DNA of 64,000 nucleotides from Mugil cephalus (Eukaryota > Chordata > Actinopteri > Mugiliformes > Mugilidae). The DNA lies in contig NC_061771.1 in assembly GCF_022458985.1 (NCBI RefSeq), forward strand, positions 30,554,322-30,618,321, read 5' to 3'. Below the pieces are notes generated by a model. It was given only the letters and a program-made list of their open reading frames with translations, was not told the origin of the DNA and did no database searches. The position numbers were made by a program, and so were the translations under genes. How positions within the stretch are numbered: position 1 is the first letter of the stretch; each line of letters begins with the position of its first letter. Positions 43,185-55,240 of this stretch are shown piece after piece.

Positions 43185-43569
43185 GCTCACTGCAGCATCC
43201 TCGCTGAGAATCTGTGGGAGGGAAGAGAGAAAAGGGAAAAACGTCGGTGTTAGCGAGTGCGAAGAAACCTCAGCTTTATTTTCTCAACCAATCAGAGACT
43301 GGAGGGAGGAACCAGGAACCAGGAACCAGGAACCTCTTCTTCCACGAAAATAACTTCCTGTTTTATACGAGTTTAAACGACTCGGGGTCTGTTTGAATTG
43401 TTCCAAACAGGCGACAATACTTGATGTATCAGAAATGCTAATAGAGATGCTAATGGTAATGCTGATGGGATGTGCAGTTTGTTTCCTGCACATATAGACC
43501 TGTAAAACATCACCAGATTCAAGTTAAATCAATAAAACAGGAAGAGTCGTCCTCGGTCAGGGTGGGGGG

Positions 43570-43912
43570 GTGAAATTCATTTTAGTTCAGGGGCCACATT
43601 CAGCCCAGTTTGACCTCAAGCGGACAGGAAGTAACGTTATAGCATAACAACCTATAAATAACATCAACGCCAGATTGTTTTAGTACGTACTGTTACTTAT
43701 CATAACAGGAAACTGTGGGTAAAACTCATCAGAAAACCTGCTTGGCCACAAACTGGTGCAACTAATTTCCATTAATGTCTTTCTTTTCTTTTTGGATATG
43801 ATCTTAATGACTTCTTATTTTCACATGAAGCAAATTCATCCCACAGGCCAGATTGAATCGTCTGGTGTGCCGAAACTGGCCCGCGGGCCGTATGTTTGCC
43901 ACCCCTGTTCTA
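43570..43912. mobile_element. non-autonomous DNA transposon copy (family H)
   Basis: Begins TTCAGGGGCCACATTCAGCC, continues TTTGACCTCAAGCGGACAGG and ends GCGGGCCGTATGTTTGCCAC followed by CCCTG. It lies in the inferred TMEM63B 5' intron. Confidence 0.7.
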
Positions 43913-46806
43913 GGTACTCTGTATCATCAGCTAACTAGCCAACTACATTTCCCAGCAGCCTGAGCAAGCTGAGTGCTTCCCCCCTTTGACCCAGTGATCC
44001 CCCGACCGCAGCTCCTGACCCACCTCCTTCTGCTCTGGCGGCGCTGGTGACAAAAAGAAAATGACGAAAACGGTTCGGTCAGAAAAAAAAGAGGAAGAGG
44101 AAGAACAAAGAAAGAAAAAAAAAAGAAGAAAGTCTGTGTTTGATGATTAGATGTTTGGTGGGGCCCCCCTGACTGTAGCTGAGGTCCAGGGGCCCCTGAA
44201 GCAGCAACGAACTACAATCAGATAGATTCTTAATGGACTTCTGAATGGAGCTGTTTAATGGGAGGCTTAGTGTGACGGTCCTATAGGGGGCGCTGCCTCG
44301 GCCGAAGTCTCTGGAATATTCCTCCCGTCTGCCATCATTCAGACCCCCCCCCCCCACCTCCCCTCCACACCGTCCACCCGTCCAAACCCCCCCATCCTGT
44401 TGCCATGGCGCAGCAGCAGCATGACTCATCTGAAGCCTCCAGTCTCAGAGCTGCACTGCAACACTGACGGAGCTCCTCCTCCTCCTCCTCCTCCTCCTCC
44501 TCCTCCAGCCTCACACTGACCCTGGTTACTTTCCCCTCAGCTAGCTTAGCTCCGTTAGCTTAGCTTTAGCCACAGCGTGCGTGTGCTGCTTGATGTAAAC
44601 GCTGTGGAGAGAGACACGTGCAGGGCCGAGATAACGGCGCAGGAGATAAAGAGGCGACAGGGAGGAGGACGTTTGATATTCACCCTCAGGACGTCGCTGC
44701 CTCCTCCAACACACAAACACACAAACACAGGCCTGACCGGAGCTGTGACGGACGGGAACCTGGACCCGTCTGTCCGTTTATTCCTGAAGACGTTGAAGAG
44801 ACGGAGTCACCGACCGGACGACTCTCTGACTGATCTCTGACGCTCTACAACATAAACGTCACCTAGAACCAGCGAACTGAGACAGGCTGTTTGGTTCGCT
44901 CACCAACAAAACTCCAGATCTGCGCTCGCTTCGTTTAGCCACGAGGAAAAATACCAGAGAACCAACTCAAAATACCCCCCAAACCACGTTAATGTCACCT
45001 CCTTCCTCTGGTTAATGTGAACACACATCAAAGACCCCACTGACCAGAAGAGGAGATGAACTCATTCATTCAACCTTCCTTCCTTCCTTCCTACCTCTCA
45101 TCTGCCCTTCTTTCCTGCTTCCTTCCATCCATCCTTATTTATTTACATTCCTCCATTTACTGTTGATTCCTTGCATCCTCCTTCTCTTCTTCCTTCCTTC
45201 CTTCCTAACATAAATTCAAACGTTAACTTGTTTCCGTCTTGTTCTTTAATCTGGATCATGTCTCCAAGTCAACAACCATCATGTTCCTGGTTCTGGTCCA
45301 GTTGTAGGTAGAGATCCATCCACACTATGTTCTACTGACCACATGGTGGCGCTGCTGCTGCTGCTTAAAGACACACACTTCAGGCCGGGGACACATTTTA
45401 ATAAATACCAGGTAGTTATTGATGGATCAGGTGAGACCAGATGTTGATGTGACGACTAAAACAATAAACTGAAGTAGCTTTAAGTTAATGACTCTTTCTA
45501 GTCTTTATTGAATCAAACACAAAGCTAATAGTACCAGCTAATAGCATGCTAGCAACACGTTAACAGACTGTGACCTTCCCATAATGCACCTGGATATAAA
45601 CTCTATTTGACTCAAAGCGAGACCCCTGAAGACGTCTGATCCTTTTCCTTCAACATCCATTAACTGGTTTGGATTCGTTTTCACAGAAGAAATTCGCTCC
45701 AACGCGAATGTGATGATTATAACTGACATGATGCATTCAAGTGCCATCAAACAAAACAGATTTTCCTAACTGACAGAGGTCAGTGAAGGCAGCGTTACTC
45801 CAGGTCCTCTTTCAAGAGTAGGATTTCAGAGCTTCAACTATAAATGACAACAAAACAGAAACGGTGACAGATGTTCTCTCACAAAAAAGTATTATTTTAT
45901 ATCCTAACAAGTCAAGATAGTTCACTGGTGATGATTTAAGACCATTTTTATTATGAATGGATCAACTGATCAGTGAACAAAATGTCAGAGAGAGAGAAAA
46001 CTGTAACTGAAACAACAACAACAACAACAAAAAACTCTTAACTGTGAGAAGAAGCCAGTTATTTCCCCATTCGACCGACTACTCAGTTAATCAATGAATC
46101 ATTGATGCTGTAATCTGATGAAGGTTTTAATGCTGCTCTCTGGGCCCATGTGAATCAGCTGTGTGACGTTTACTGACCCACATCTGTCAGATCATATCAG
46201 AGAACGCATCAGAGGTCTCATTTAAAGATGGCCGCCTCCAACTGGAGCTTCGTCGTTCCGGTTTTTCCAATCGAGTGAAACCGGAACCGTTAAGATCAAA
46301 AACGCGACGACAAAAAACAAAAAAAAAACAAAAACAAAAAAACGTTGTGATGTCATTGTACTGTTACGTCACACTTTTATGTTGAATTGTTACGTTAAAA
46401 ATGTATGTTCTCTTTTGTTAAACTGTTGCAATAAATTGTTACGCTACAATATTAAGTTAAAACTGTACGTTAAACTGTTAAGACCGTTGTAAAAAAAAAA
46501 GTTACACTAAAAGTTTACGTTGCAATAAATTGTTGTGTTACAATATTATGTTAGAAGTTTAGGTTTTACTTAAAACGATTATCGTAACATTGTTTAACCG
46601 TTAAACCGTGGAATTGTTACGCGAGGTGCTGAGGAACTTCACGACCTCGGGGAACTTTTCGCGGTTGCGTTGTCATTGTGAGAAGTGACAACAGTTAAAT
46701 AATAACAACAAATGTCATTACACATTATCTCAGTGGCTCGAGCGTTTCTTCAAAGCTAACATTTAGAGCGGCTGTTCGCGCGCATGTTCTACTAATCACA
46801 GCTCGC

Positions 46807-46814
46807 TGACGTCA
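46807..46814. promoter_or_regulatory. palindromic cAMP response element TGACGTCA
   Basis: A perfect 8-bp CRE lies in a locally GC-richer patch with GCGCGC about 30 bp away, roughly 0.8 kb from the inferred TMEM63B first exon on the intron side. Function is inferred from the motif alone. Confidence 0.3.
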
Positions 46815-47631
46815 CCGCCGGTTCCTGGTGTTCTGGGGAAAGTTCCTGCTCTGCTACTAGCTACTGAAGAAGGAACCAAGAACCATGACGGTTGACTGAA
46901 CCAATAAATAACAGCTGACCTTATTCAACGCTTCTTCTTTTTTTTTTTTTTGGATAACCAATAAATACAAATTTGAATTCATCTTTAAATAACAACTTCA
47001 TAAGAATTAATCAGAAATAAATACTCAGTTTATCAGACTCAGTGATTGATAATTCACTCATTCAGATCAGACTAATGATCCGTTCATTATTTATTATTTA
47101 CTGATCGATTGACTGATTGACTGGTTAATCGATGACTGGTTAATCGATCGGTCTGATGCTGCAGCTCTGACCCGGTTCCTTCTGTCATTTTCCTGCAGGA
47201 TGAAGCTGCGGCCCTGTTGCACCTGCAGCCCGGCCGACATCATCCGCGGCCTCCGGACAACAAAAGCCCCAAATCCGCCTCGGATGTCGGACCCGAGGGG
47301 CTCTGGAGGGAGCGGAGCGCTGCGTCGGTCTGAGACCTCAATACGGCCGCAGACGGACGGACAGCAGCGTGTCCTCTGCGCACACATTATGTAACCACAC
47401 GCACATGCACACGCACACACGCACACCAATAAGAACGGAACCGGGCCGGACGGATGCTGTGTGTCCGGGCGGAACCAGCGGGCAGAGCCACGGACACAGG
47501 CCAACGGAGAGGCTGCATTAGCGGCCTGTCCGCCGCTAATCAGCCGCTCAGCAGATCAAACAAAGCCGCCTTATAATAAACCCGAGCATAGAGCTCGTAA
47601 TAAATAAACCCAATTAGAATAAAGCCGGTAC

Positions 47632-47960
47632 CTGAGCATCCAAAGCCTCTCCTCCTCTCCTCCCGTCAACCCTCAAATATTTTTCACTGCAGGGAAAAAA
47701 AAAAAGAGGAAAAAAAAAAAAACAACCAATTAAATCCTCGCAAATCCGCCGCCGCCGCCGCCCCGGCCGCGTCCCGCCGCCATCCCGGAGAAAAAAAAAC
47801 GCTGATTCAGGCCGCGACGAGGTAGAGCCGTCGCTGGGGGTCACGGGGAGAATCCTGCCGCAGGAGCGCGTCCGTCCGCCGGTCACCGAGTCCGCTGTGA
47901 GCCGCTGCTGCTCCGCCGGGTGTCGGTGTGAAAATGGAGGCGGTCGAAGAGGAGGAGGAG
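47632..47960 (-). other. candidate TMEM63B 5' UTR exon with CpG-rich promoter
   Basis: The minus strand ends GGATGCTCAG followed by GTACCG, a usable splice donor (exon edge at 47632). The sequence to the right, about 47630-48010, is CpG-rich with a CCG run near 47745-47762 and GGA repeats near 47950-47970. No coding exon of another minus-strand gene lies between here and the TMEM63B start exon, so this is the best candidate first exon. The right-hand limit is approximate. Confidence 0.4.
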
Positions 47961-48221
47961 GAGGAGGAGGGGGAGCAGCACCGACCCGCGGCCACCGACA
48001 GGGGGCGACACCTTCCCTTCACAATAAGAGTGCACCTGCCTCTTCGGAAGTTTCTATTAATAATTATTAACTCAGACACTGAAACACTGACACTGATATA
48101 ATAAATGATATAACTGATACACAAACTAACCCTCAGAACCAGCCTCAGCTTCTCATTAGTCAGGATTCCTCTTCTCCCTGGAAAGTCTGGGTCAGAATAA
48201 GACACAAAGAACGGGGCAAAC

Positions 48222-48755
48222 CATGGACTGTATATACATATGGACGACCCGTCTCCACTTCCTCTCACTGTCCAAACTGATGCTATTTTACCGGCGCCAT
48301 CTAGTGACTTTGGAGCCAGAGGGCGGAGCCACGCTAGCGATGCCCCGACCTCACTCGCATTTTTGTTAATTAATTAATAGTACGCTCTGCTCCACCCCCA
48401 CCAGTTACAAGCAAATGTTGGAATTATGCACTCAATGTATTCGTAAAAATAGTCTTTACAACTGTCCCACGAAACCGCTTTATAGTGTGGTTGGTATGTG
48501 GTTGGTGTGTCACATTCAGTTTCTAAAGCAAAACTGCCAACAACATTATATTAACTACCTAAAATGCCAGAAACCATCCTTGAAAAGCAATTATTTGGAG
48601 TGCATTTTAGTGTTTTAGTTTGGTCCAAGCGCCGCCCATTAACATGGAGGGAGCTTATGACCTGTACTGCAGCCAGACACCAGGGGGAGCTCTACTTGTT
48701 TCGGCTTCACATTAAAAGAGCAGTTCCGCCATCTATATTTATACAGTTTATGGGG
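48222..48755 (+). mobile_element. MITE-like element (family M), both ends present
   Basis: The left end CCATGGACTGTATATACATA and right end ATTTATACAGTTTATGGGGC are imperfect inverted repeats. The interior shares GGAGCCACGCTAGCGATGCC and GACACCAGGGGGAGCTCTAC with the copy at 54632-55090. No protein is encoded. Superfamily not determined. Confidence 0.7.
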
Positions 48756-49009
48756 CAAATCAATATGAAGAACCAGAAGAAAATGAAGACGAAGAGCTGA
48801 TTTCTTTCTTTCTTTCTTTCTCTCACCCAGATTACTGTTGGTTGAAGCTTCGCCACAGCGTCATCTTGTCATTTATAATCAACTCTGAACCTGATGGTGG
48901 CACTGTCGACTCCGATCCAGCAGAGCCACATATTAATATAAACTGTGTACATGTATATAAGTTTCTGTAGTCAAGACTGGACTTCCATTAATCATGTTCT
49001 GGCCCCGTC

Positions 49010-49270
49010 CCTTTTAAAGTGCTCGTCTAAAGTGAAGTCAAAGCAAGTACAGCTCCCTCTAGTGGCTGGAGGCTGCAGTATAGGTCATAAGCTCCACCCC
49101 TCCACGGTAGTGGGCCAAAATAAAACGCTAAAATACAAATGTTAAATATTTTTATATGTTTTCAAAGATGAATTTTGTCATTTTAGGTATTTAAAACTGT
49201 GTAATGCTGATGAATGTTCAAGTGTCATTGTTTTGGATGATATGTTTTTTAGTTGTCTGGCGCTATAGAA
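49010..49270 (-). mobile_element. MITE-like element (family M), partial
   Basis: GTACAGCTCCCTCTAGTGGC, AAACGCTAAAATACAAATGT and AATGCTGATGAATGTTCAAG align with 16520-16760 and 26010-26240 in the same order. The inverted-repeat end is missing or diverged. Confidence 0.6.
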
Positions 49271-51172
49271 ACATTGGTGACAACCAGCTGCCAAGCATTT
49301 CAGTTCCTGATTCCAGTCTCAGCACTGGTCGACTCTCTGGGTGTGAACCATCTCCATGAAACCCTCCCCTGCTGTCTGCATGTTCACCCTGAGCAGCTGA
49401 TCCTGAAAGTTTCCCGGAGCTTTGAACTAATGTTTCGCCCGCTGAATGTTTTCATGCGTATTTAATTAAATGATCTGTTTTTGTTTTACTGTGGAGCAGC
49501 TGTCTGGACAGACGAGGTCATTCTATCCATTCATTGACACATGACCTCAGCTATAAATACACGAAGACAACAACACGTGACACTGGCTGGTTCAGAAGCC
49601 CAAACCGAATGAAAATGCTCCATATGAACACCTCAGCCAGAATAAACAGGCCCAAACCAATCTTTCAGTTTCACAGGGGTAGAATAGTCACGGCCAATGA
49701 AGTCCGGCTCCGTTCTGTCTGAGCATGCTCCGTCTAGACGTAAATGCACAGGGATGTTTCCTCGACGACTCATTCTTTTAATAACAACTACATATTATCA
49801 CACACGTAGACGGCAGAAATATTTAACTGTTTAAAAAGGTTCGTCAATTGAACACCGGCTACTATAAGGCTAAACAACACAGTAGCAAAACGTTCTGAAT
49901 CAAGCTGTTGCTTTAATAATGACAGTGTAAAGACAATAGTAACTACTGCTGATTAGACAAGAGATCAGACACATGAGGTTTTCATCGATCTATCACACGC
50001 CTGTAAAACGGCCGTTCAGGTTAAAAGCAGTGGTACACGTACACATCAGATCTGAATAAATCACCTCACATTTAAACAGCTGACGTGAAACCTTCAGTCC
50101 CAATGAGAATAGAGTCTCAGTGTAAACCTGGCTCCTGAACACTCACGTTACACATTAACTGCTTCGGTGTGAACTGAAACTGAAAATGTGATTTGATTTG
50201 ACTTGCACAGCATCAAGAACGTGAGTTAGTTTTCTTTCTTTTGCTTAAACTCAAACTCAGTGGCACATACGAGGAATTCTTTCCACAAGATATATTTCTC
50301 TGCAGACTCTCGAAAGCCAAAGAGTTAAAGTGAATAATGCAAACTGTGATTTATTTATTTATTTATTTATTGCACTGAAGTTGTGACCTTCTCCACCCTA
50401 AAACTAAGCCCTTCTTCTTTTCTTTGTTCAGAAATGTTCTGGTAACATTAATGTTCACCTAAAGGGAGATTGAGGAAAATGGTTCATATCAGTAAAAACT
50501 AAGTCTGATCGTGCAGTAAATGCATCCCAAAATATATAGAACTCATGCTGGTTTTTAAGAAATGCTTTGTGATCAGAAACTTGAAGTTGCTCGTCATAGT
50601 AGTGCAGAATTAGGTAAGAAATGTGTACACAGAAAATAAATAAATATATAATAAATGCCCCTGGACAGTCAGTGTACACACTGTGAGCTGGGAATTAAAG
50701 AAATGCTAAAATGTAATGGAATATAATAGAACTGCTAAGGTGGTAAATGTGGACAGATTTTTGTACAAAAATAAGATAGAACACAGATAGATCATAGAAG
50801 ATAAACAAGAAAGTTCTCAAAAACTGAATAAAACGAAGTATAAAACTAAACTGCCAAGTTATTGCTAAAGCTGTAAAATGTACTGGACAGTATAAAACAG
50901 TGAGGAGACAGAGCAAAAAGCGGAGTTATTAGTACACACACACACACAAAACTATATAAAAAAAAAAAAAAAACGAAGCCAAGCCTATAGGGTGTGGGCT
51001 ATTGATGACTCGGATTCTTGTCGTTGTGATGAAAAGACTTGCAGGAGCGTTGCTCTCCGCTATTCATTTCCTTCCTTGAACCGTTCACCACCTCCAACTC
51101 CACCTCCACCTCCGCCAGCCGCCCGGTGTCAGGGGAGCCTCGCACTCCATGTTGAGCTCCTCCTCGGGGTTG

Positions 51173-54100
51173 ATGGAGTGCTGCGAGGCCGCCGTGTCCT
51201 TTCTCAGCTGGGCTCTGGTCGTCGGAGGCGGGGCCTATCTGCTGCACCAGACCCGGGCCCAGACGCAGTACGGCCGCTACGTGGCGTCGGGCGGCCGCTG
51301 CTGCCCGGCCCGGCTCGGCTGGTTCCTGCAGGAGGTGCCGGCCTTCCTGCTGCCGCTGCTGCTGCTGCTGCTCAGCCCGGAACCGGAGTCTGAGAACGGG
51401 AGGGGCGGCCGCGGGAGGACGCTGCTGCTCGGGACCTTCATGCTGCACTACTTCCACAGGTGAGAACTCACCTGAGCTCCGGGACAGGGTCATCAGAGTA
51501 ACGGGGTCGAACTCATTTTGGTCCGGGGACCACATGTGGCCCAATTTGACCTCAAAGGGGACGGACCGGTTTCACAACAGCGCATTAACCTATAATTAAC
51601 GACAACTTCGAAGGTTTCCCCTTGTTTTAGTAGGGAAAGGGTAAATTAAAGCGTGTACATTTATTGAACTGCATTGCTACAATACATGAAATTAACAACC
51701 AGACATTTCTGAAGAGAAATAAGTGTTATTTCTATTTAGTTCTAAGTCTCTGTGTCTGTTAAGGTCCCATCTCTGACTACAACTATGTGAACCCTTAAAA
51801 TAGCAGTTACTTTGTTTGGAAATTAAAGTATTTTTTGACACTTTTGCATTAGACGATTGACATTAGAAAGAGAGAGTGTGCACTGGTTTTTATTATTTTA
51901 TAGCGACCAACCTCCTGCTGAATAGTGAGGTTGTAAGGTAATTTGTTTCAGAGGTAAAACCCACATCTTGATTTAATCTGAAAGTCAGAGTCAAACATCA
52001 GGCAGAACTACGAGAGATGTGTTCATGGAACTGAAGAAGCGGAAGTATTGCCACATCACGTGGTTTCAACACAACCGTCACATTATTTTCTTTTTTTGAG
52101 TCATGTCTCTCGGTGTGCCCCAAACAGGTTTTTCCAGATCAGAAATTTCATCTGAGATGAGATAAAGAAAACAAGCTTCATCCTTGACATAATAACAAGA
52201 AGTATTGCCGGAACTCACCACAGAGACTACACTATTCATCATTCAAAAGAAATAATATGTAGAGCTGTCGTTAGCTGGGAGGCTGAAAGGTTGAAGAGAT
52301 ACTGTTGGCATGGTGGCTAGGAAGCTTGTCAGAGCTATCATTTGCTGGGTGGCTAGCCATTAGCTGGTAGGATAAAAAAGCTTGGAAGAGTTACCATTAG
52401 CTGGGAAGACAGCAAAAGTTACTCTTAGTTGGGAAGTTAGGAAGTTAGTAAGAGCAACTGTTAGCCATGAAGCTAAAAAGCTTGGAAGATCTACTGTTGG
52501 CTGGGTGGCTAGGAAGCCTAAAGAGCTACCACTATCTGGGAGACTAGGAATCCAGCAAGCGCTACTATTAGCTGGGTGCCGAGGAAGCTTGGAAGAGTTG
52601 CCTCTAGCTGGGAGGCTAGGAAGTTAGCAAGAGTTACTGTTAGTTGGGAGGTTAGCAAGAGCTACTGATAGCTGTGAAGCTGAGAAGCTTGGAAGATCTA
52701 CTGTTAACTGGGTTGCTAGGAAGATAGCAATAACTACCATTAGCTGGGTGGCTAGGAAGCTTGGAAGATCAATTGTTAGCTGGGGGGCTAGGAAGTTAGC
52801 AAGAGTTGCTGTTAGCTGAAAGGCTAGAAAGAGATAAAACCCTGCTATTTCTTCCTTTGCCGTTAGTTCTTTAATGAAGAGCCTCCAATATTAGCGAGGG
52901 TGACCACGTGTCCTCTTTTTCCGGATGCGTCCTCTTTTTGAGACCTAAAAATGTGTCTGGACAGAATTTCAAACTTGTCCATGATTTTATTCTGCCTCAA
53001 ACATGTTTACACTGAATCTGTGTTGTGTCCATGATGGAAGTTAACCTGGAAATGACTTGACTCTCTGTCCCTCAGGAGTCTGATCTACGCTTCCCTGACC
53101 AGAGGACGACCTGTCCCGCTGGTTATCGTCTTCTCCGCCGCCATCTTCTGCTCGTTGAACGGCTTCCTGCAGGGACATCACCTGCTGCACTGCGCCCACT
53201 TCGATGACACCTGGAGGACGGACGTTCGCCTGGCGGCAGGTCAGACGTTAGGAAAGTGTCTCTTTGAGAGGCCACATGCAGCTCAATTTGATCTCAGCCC
53301 TGTATTAACCTAAAAACAATGACAATTCCGGATGCTTCCTGTTGTTTAGCTGGAAAAAAAAGTACATTTTGAAAGTGTTTACATTTAACAAACTGCAGTG
53401 TTACACCACATGTAATAAACAACCAGACATTTCTAAAGAAAAAGAAGTGCAATTTCTGTGTAGTACAAGTGATATTTCTGGAATTTCGATAAAGGGCTCT
53501 TTGTACGTGCTTCCATTGAAAGGGGTTTTGCGATTGAGCTGTAGACTAACTCTGATAAAGTGTCTTCTCACGATGTCCCATAAGAGACTTCATTTTGAGG
53601 AGGATGAAATGCCCAAAAAAGTTTTCCATTGCACTTTTGAGATAAACTTGCATATCCACACGTCTGAAAAACCACCTCACGAGAGTGTAAAAGTGTTTTA
53701 GCTTTAGATATTTCAGAGTTTTTTTTTTTTACGCTATCGAAACAGCTAATGTTACCCTGTTCAGTAGGTGCTAACGAATAGCAGCTATAGTGGAGGAAAG
53801 TTTATCTGGAGTCTCGGGTCGTTGGGATCTGATTCTGAATGTGGCGATGAACAACAGTCATACACGTCATCATCTGAAATAGTTTCAACTAAATGTCTCT
53901 GAGTATTTGGAGGAATCTTGATTATAAGCAGCATTCATCCATCTTTATCTGCAGAATGACCTCAGGTTCTGACAGCATTCTTCTGATAAGCAGTGATAAG
54001 TTGGCCTCTGTGTCCGGATAAGATATGATGTGATATGATCTGTCATTCCACAATGAGGAAACTGTCATTGTTGTTCAGCATCACATATGGGTGGACTAAA

Positions 54101-55240
54101 GAATAAAAATAATATCATAGAAAGTATAAACAGATACATTACAAACAAACAAAATGCTTATTTACCACCTATGGACCTGAGCCTAACGTTTCCTCTTTGT
54201 GTTGCTGAAGGTTTCATTGTGTTTGCGGTTGGTATGAGCATCAACATCCACAGCGACTACATCCTACGCAGCCTCCGCAAACCTGGAGAGATCGTCTACA
54301 GGGTCCCCTACGGTACACCTGATCCAGATCCAGGTCTACACACTGTTACTGATGCCTGGACTCTGGTCCTCACTCAGTGGTTTCTGTCTTCCAGGAGGAA
54401 TGTTTGAGTTCGTATCTGGTGCTAACTTCCTCGGGGAGATCATCGAGTGGTGTGGCTACGCTATAGCAGCGTGGACGCTACCAGCCTTCGCCTTCGCCTT
54501 CTTCACCATCTGCTCCATCGGGCCCAGAGCCTACCAGCACCACAGGTACTGGTATGATCCAGATCCAGATCCACCCTGTCCACTCCTTCCCTACCATAGT
54601 CTTCCTCACCAGATCAGCCAGTCTGTCCTCACCATAGACTGTATATAAATATGGACCGCACGTCCCCACTTCCTCCCATTGGCCAAACATTTTCCTGAAC
54701 ATACGGGCAGTGCCATCTTGTGAGTTTTAATGTTAAGAGTCCAATCAGTAGGAGGAGCCACACTATCGATGCCCCACCCACATTTACTGGCTCTGCTCTA
54801 CCTCCACCAGCTACAAGGAAATGTTTCACGGAGTAGTCGGCATTTTATCACATCCTGCTTCTATAGTGTCAAATGATAAACTAAAACAAAACTTAGACAA
54901 AAGAATTGAACTTGAGCATTCATCAACATGGTACAGTGTTTTTAGTGTTTTAGTTTGGTCCCGCCCTCTAACATGGAGGAGGAGGAGTTTATGGACGATA
55001 CTGCAGTCAGCCACCAGGGGGAGCTCTGCTAGCTTTGGGCTCACTTTAGCTTTAGCAGCTGTTCCAGCATCCGCCTTTATACTGTCTATGCTCCACAGTA
55101 CGGCACAGAGGAAGAGGAAGACGCTGCATAGTCCAAACACTGAACTCAGACTCTGTCTCCCTGTGTCTTTCAGAGACTATCAGCAGAGGTTTGAGGACTA
55201 CCCTCGCTCCAGGAAAGCTCTGATTCCCTTCATCCTCTGA
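51173..55240 (+). CDS. srd5a2: steroid 5-alpha-reductase 2
   Basis: SRD5A2 is an ER-membrane NADPH-dependent enzyme that reduces testosterone to dihydrotestosterone and other delta-4 steroids. Five exons join in frame: 51173-51459, 53076-53239, 54211-54312, 54395-54545, 55174-55240. The product is 256 aa (human 254), with the same five-exon plan. Diagnostic blocks are WFLQEVPAFLLPLLL, INIHSDYILRSLRKPGE (around residue 161), SGANFLGEIIEWCGYA and the C-terminus RSRKALIPFIL. These resemble SRD5A2 more than SRD5A1, which ends IIPFLF. An in-frame ATG at 51149 would add eight residues. The 51173 start matches the family N-terminal length better. Introns 2 and 4 contain transposon copies. Teleosts often carry two SRD5A2 copies, and I cannot say which this is. 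Confidence 0.94.
51500..51960. mobile_element. non-autonomous DNA transposon copy (family H), extended
   Basis: Begins TCGAACTCATTTTGGTCCGG, then GGCCCAATTTGACCTCAAAG, and continues with the longer body seen in fish copies (ACAACCAGACATTTCTGAAG). It lies in SRD5A2 intron 1. The right border is uncertain. Confidence 0.6.
52265..52835. repeat. intronic repeat, GTTAGCTGGGAGGCTAGGAA units
   Basis: About 14 units of 38-45 bp combine AGCTGGGAGGCTAGGAAG, TTAGCAAGAG and CTACTGTT in SRD5A2 intron 1. The unit is degenerate. Plus-strand frames through it give repetitive ELPLAGRLG peptides that are not a gene. Confidence 0.9.
53265..53485. mobile_element. non-autonomous DNA transposon copy (family H)
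   Basis: GAGGCCACATGCAGCTCAAT, TTTGATCTCAGCC and ACAACCAGACATTTCTAAAG align with the copy at 51500. It lies in SRD5A2 intron 2. Confidence 0.6.
53486..54210. other. SRD5A2 intron 2 remainder, no gene seen
   Basis: AT-leaning unique sequence after the H element. The open frame running through 53342-53701 begins inside the transposon copy and shows no known domain. Confidence 0.5.
54632..55090 (+). mobile_element. MITE-like element (family M), both ends present
   Basis: The left end ACCATAGACTGTATATAAAT and right end CCTTTATACTGTCTATGC form inverted repeats. The interior carries GGAGCCACACTATCGATGCC and CCACCAGGGGGAGCTCTGCT. It fills most of SRD5A2 intron 4 (54546-55173), which is otherwise very short. 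Confidence 0.75.

Larger units (their letters stand above)
43212..47631. other. probable 5' UTR intron of TMEM63B
   Basis: The exon carrying the TMEM63B start begins at an acceptor CACAG ending at 43212, so a 5' exon must lie upstream. No coding exon was seen in this interval. It holds a family H copy (43570-43910), a GC-rich CTC run (44475-44507), TTCC-rich patches (45080-45205), a loosely repeated GTTACGTTAAA stretch (46340-46640) and a CRE at 46807. Confidence 0.5.
48060..51148. other. intergenic between divergent TMEM63B and SRD5A2
   Basis: No gene was recognised. Contents are two family M elements (48222-48755 and 49010-49270), TTTC repeats at 48805-48824, TTTA repeats at 50345-50370, and otherwise AT-leaning unique sequence. 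The SRD5A2 promoter should lie near the right end. Confidence 0.5.

Noticed and set aside
46340-46660. Possible tandem repeat or origin-like AT-rich zone with GTTACGTTAAA words
   Set aside because: The words recur only loosely with no stable period, and nothing else supports a functional site.
47094-47504. 136-residue ORF in the CpG-rich block upstream of TMEM63B
   Set aside because: GC-rich DNA lacks stop codons by composition. The peptide is low in conserved-looking segments and no splice or homology support was seen.
51149-51172. Upstream in-frame ATG of SRD5A2 at 51149 as the start
   Set aside because: It would add eight residues beyond the usual family N-terminus. Its context is no better than that of the ATG at 51173, so the shorter form was chosen, with low certainty.
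53342-53701. 119-residue plus-strand ORF in SRD5A2 intron 2
   Set aside because: It starts inside a family H transposon copy, shows no domain, and is not linked to any exon.
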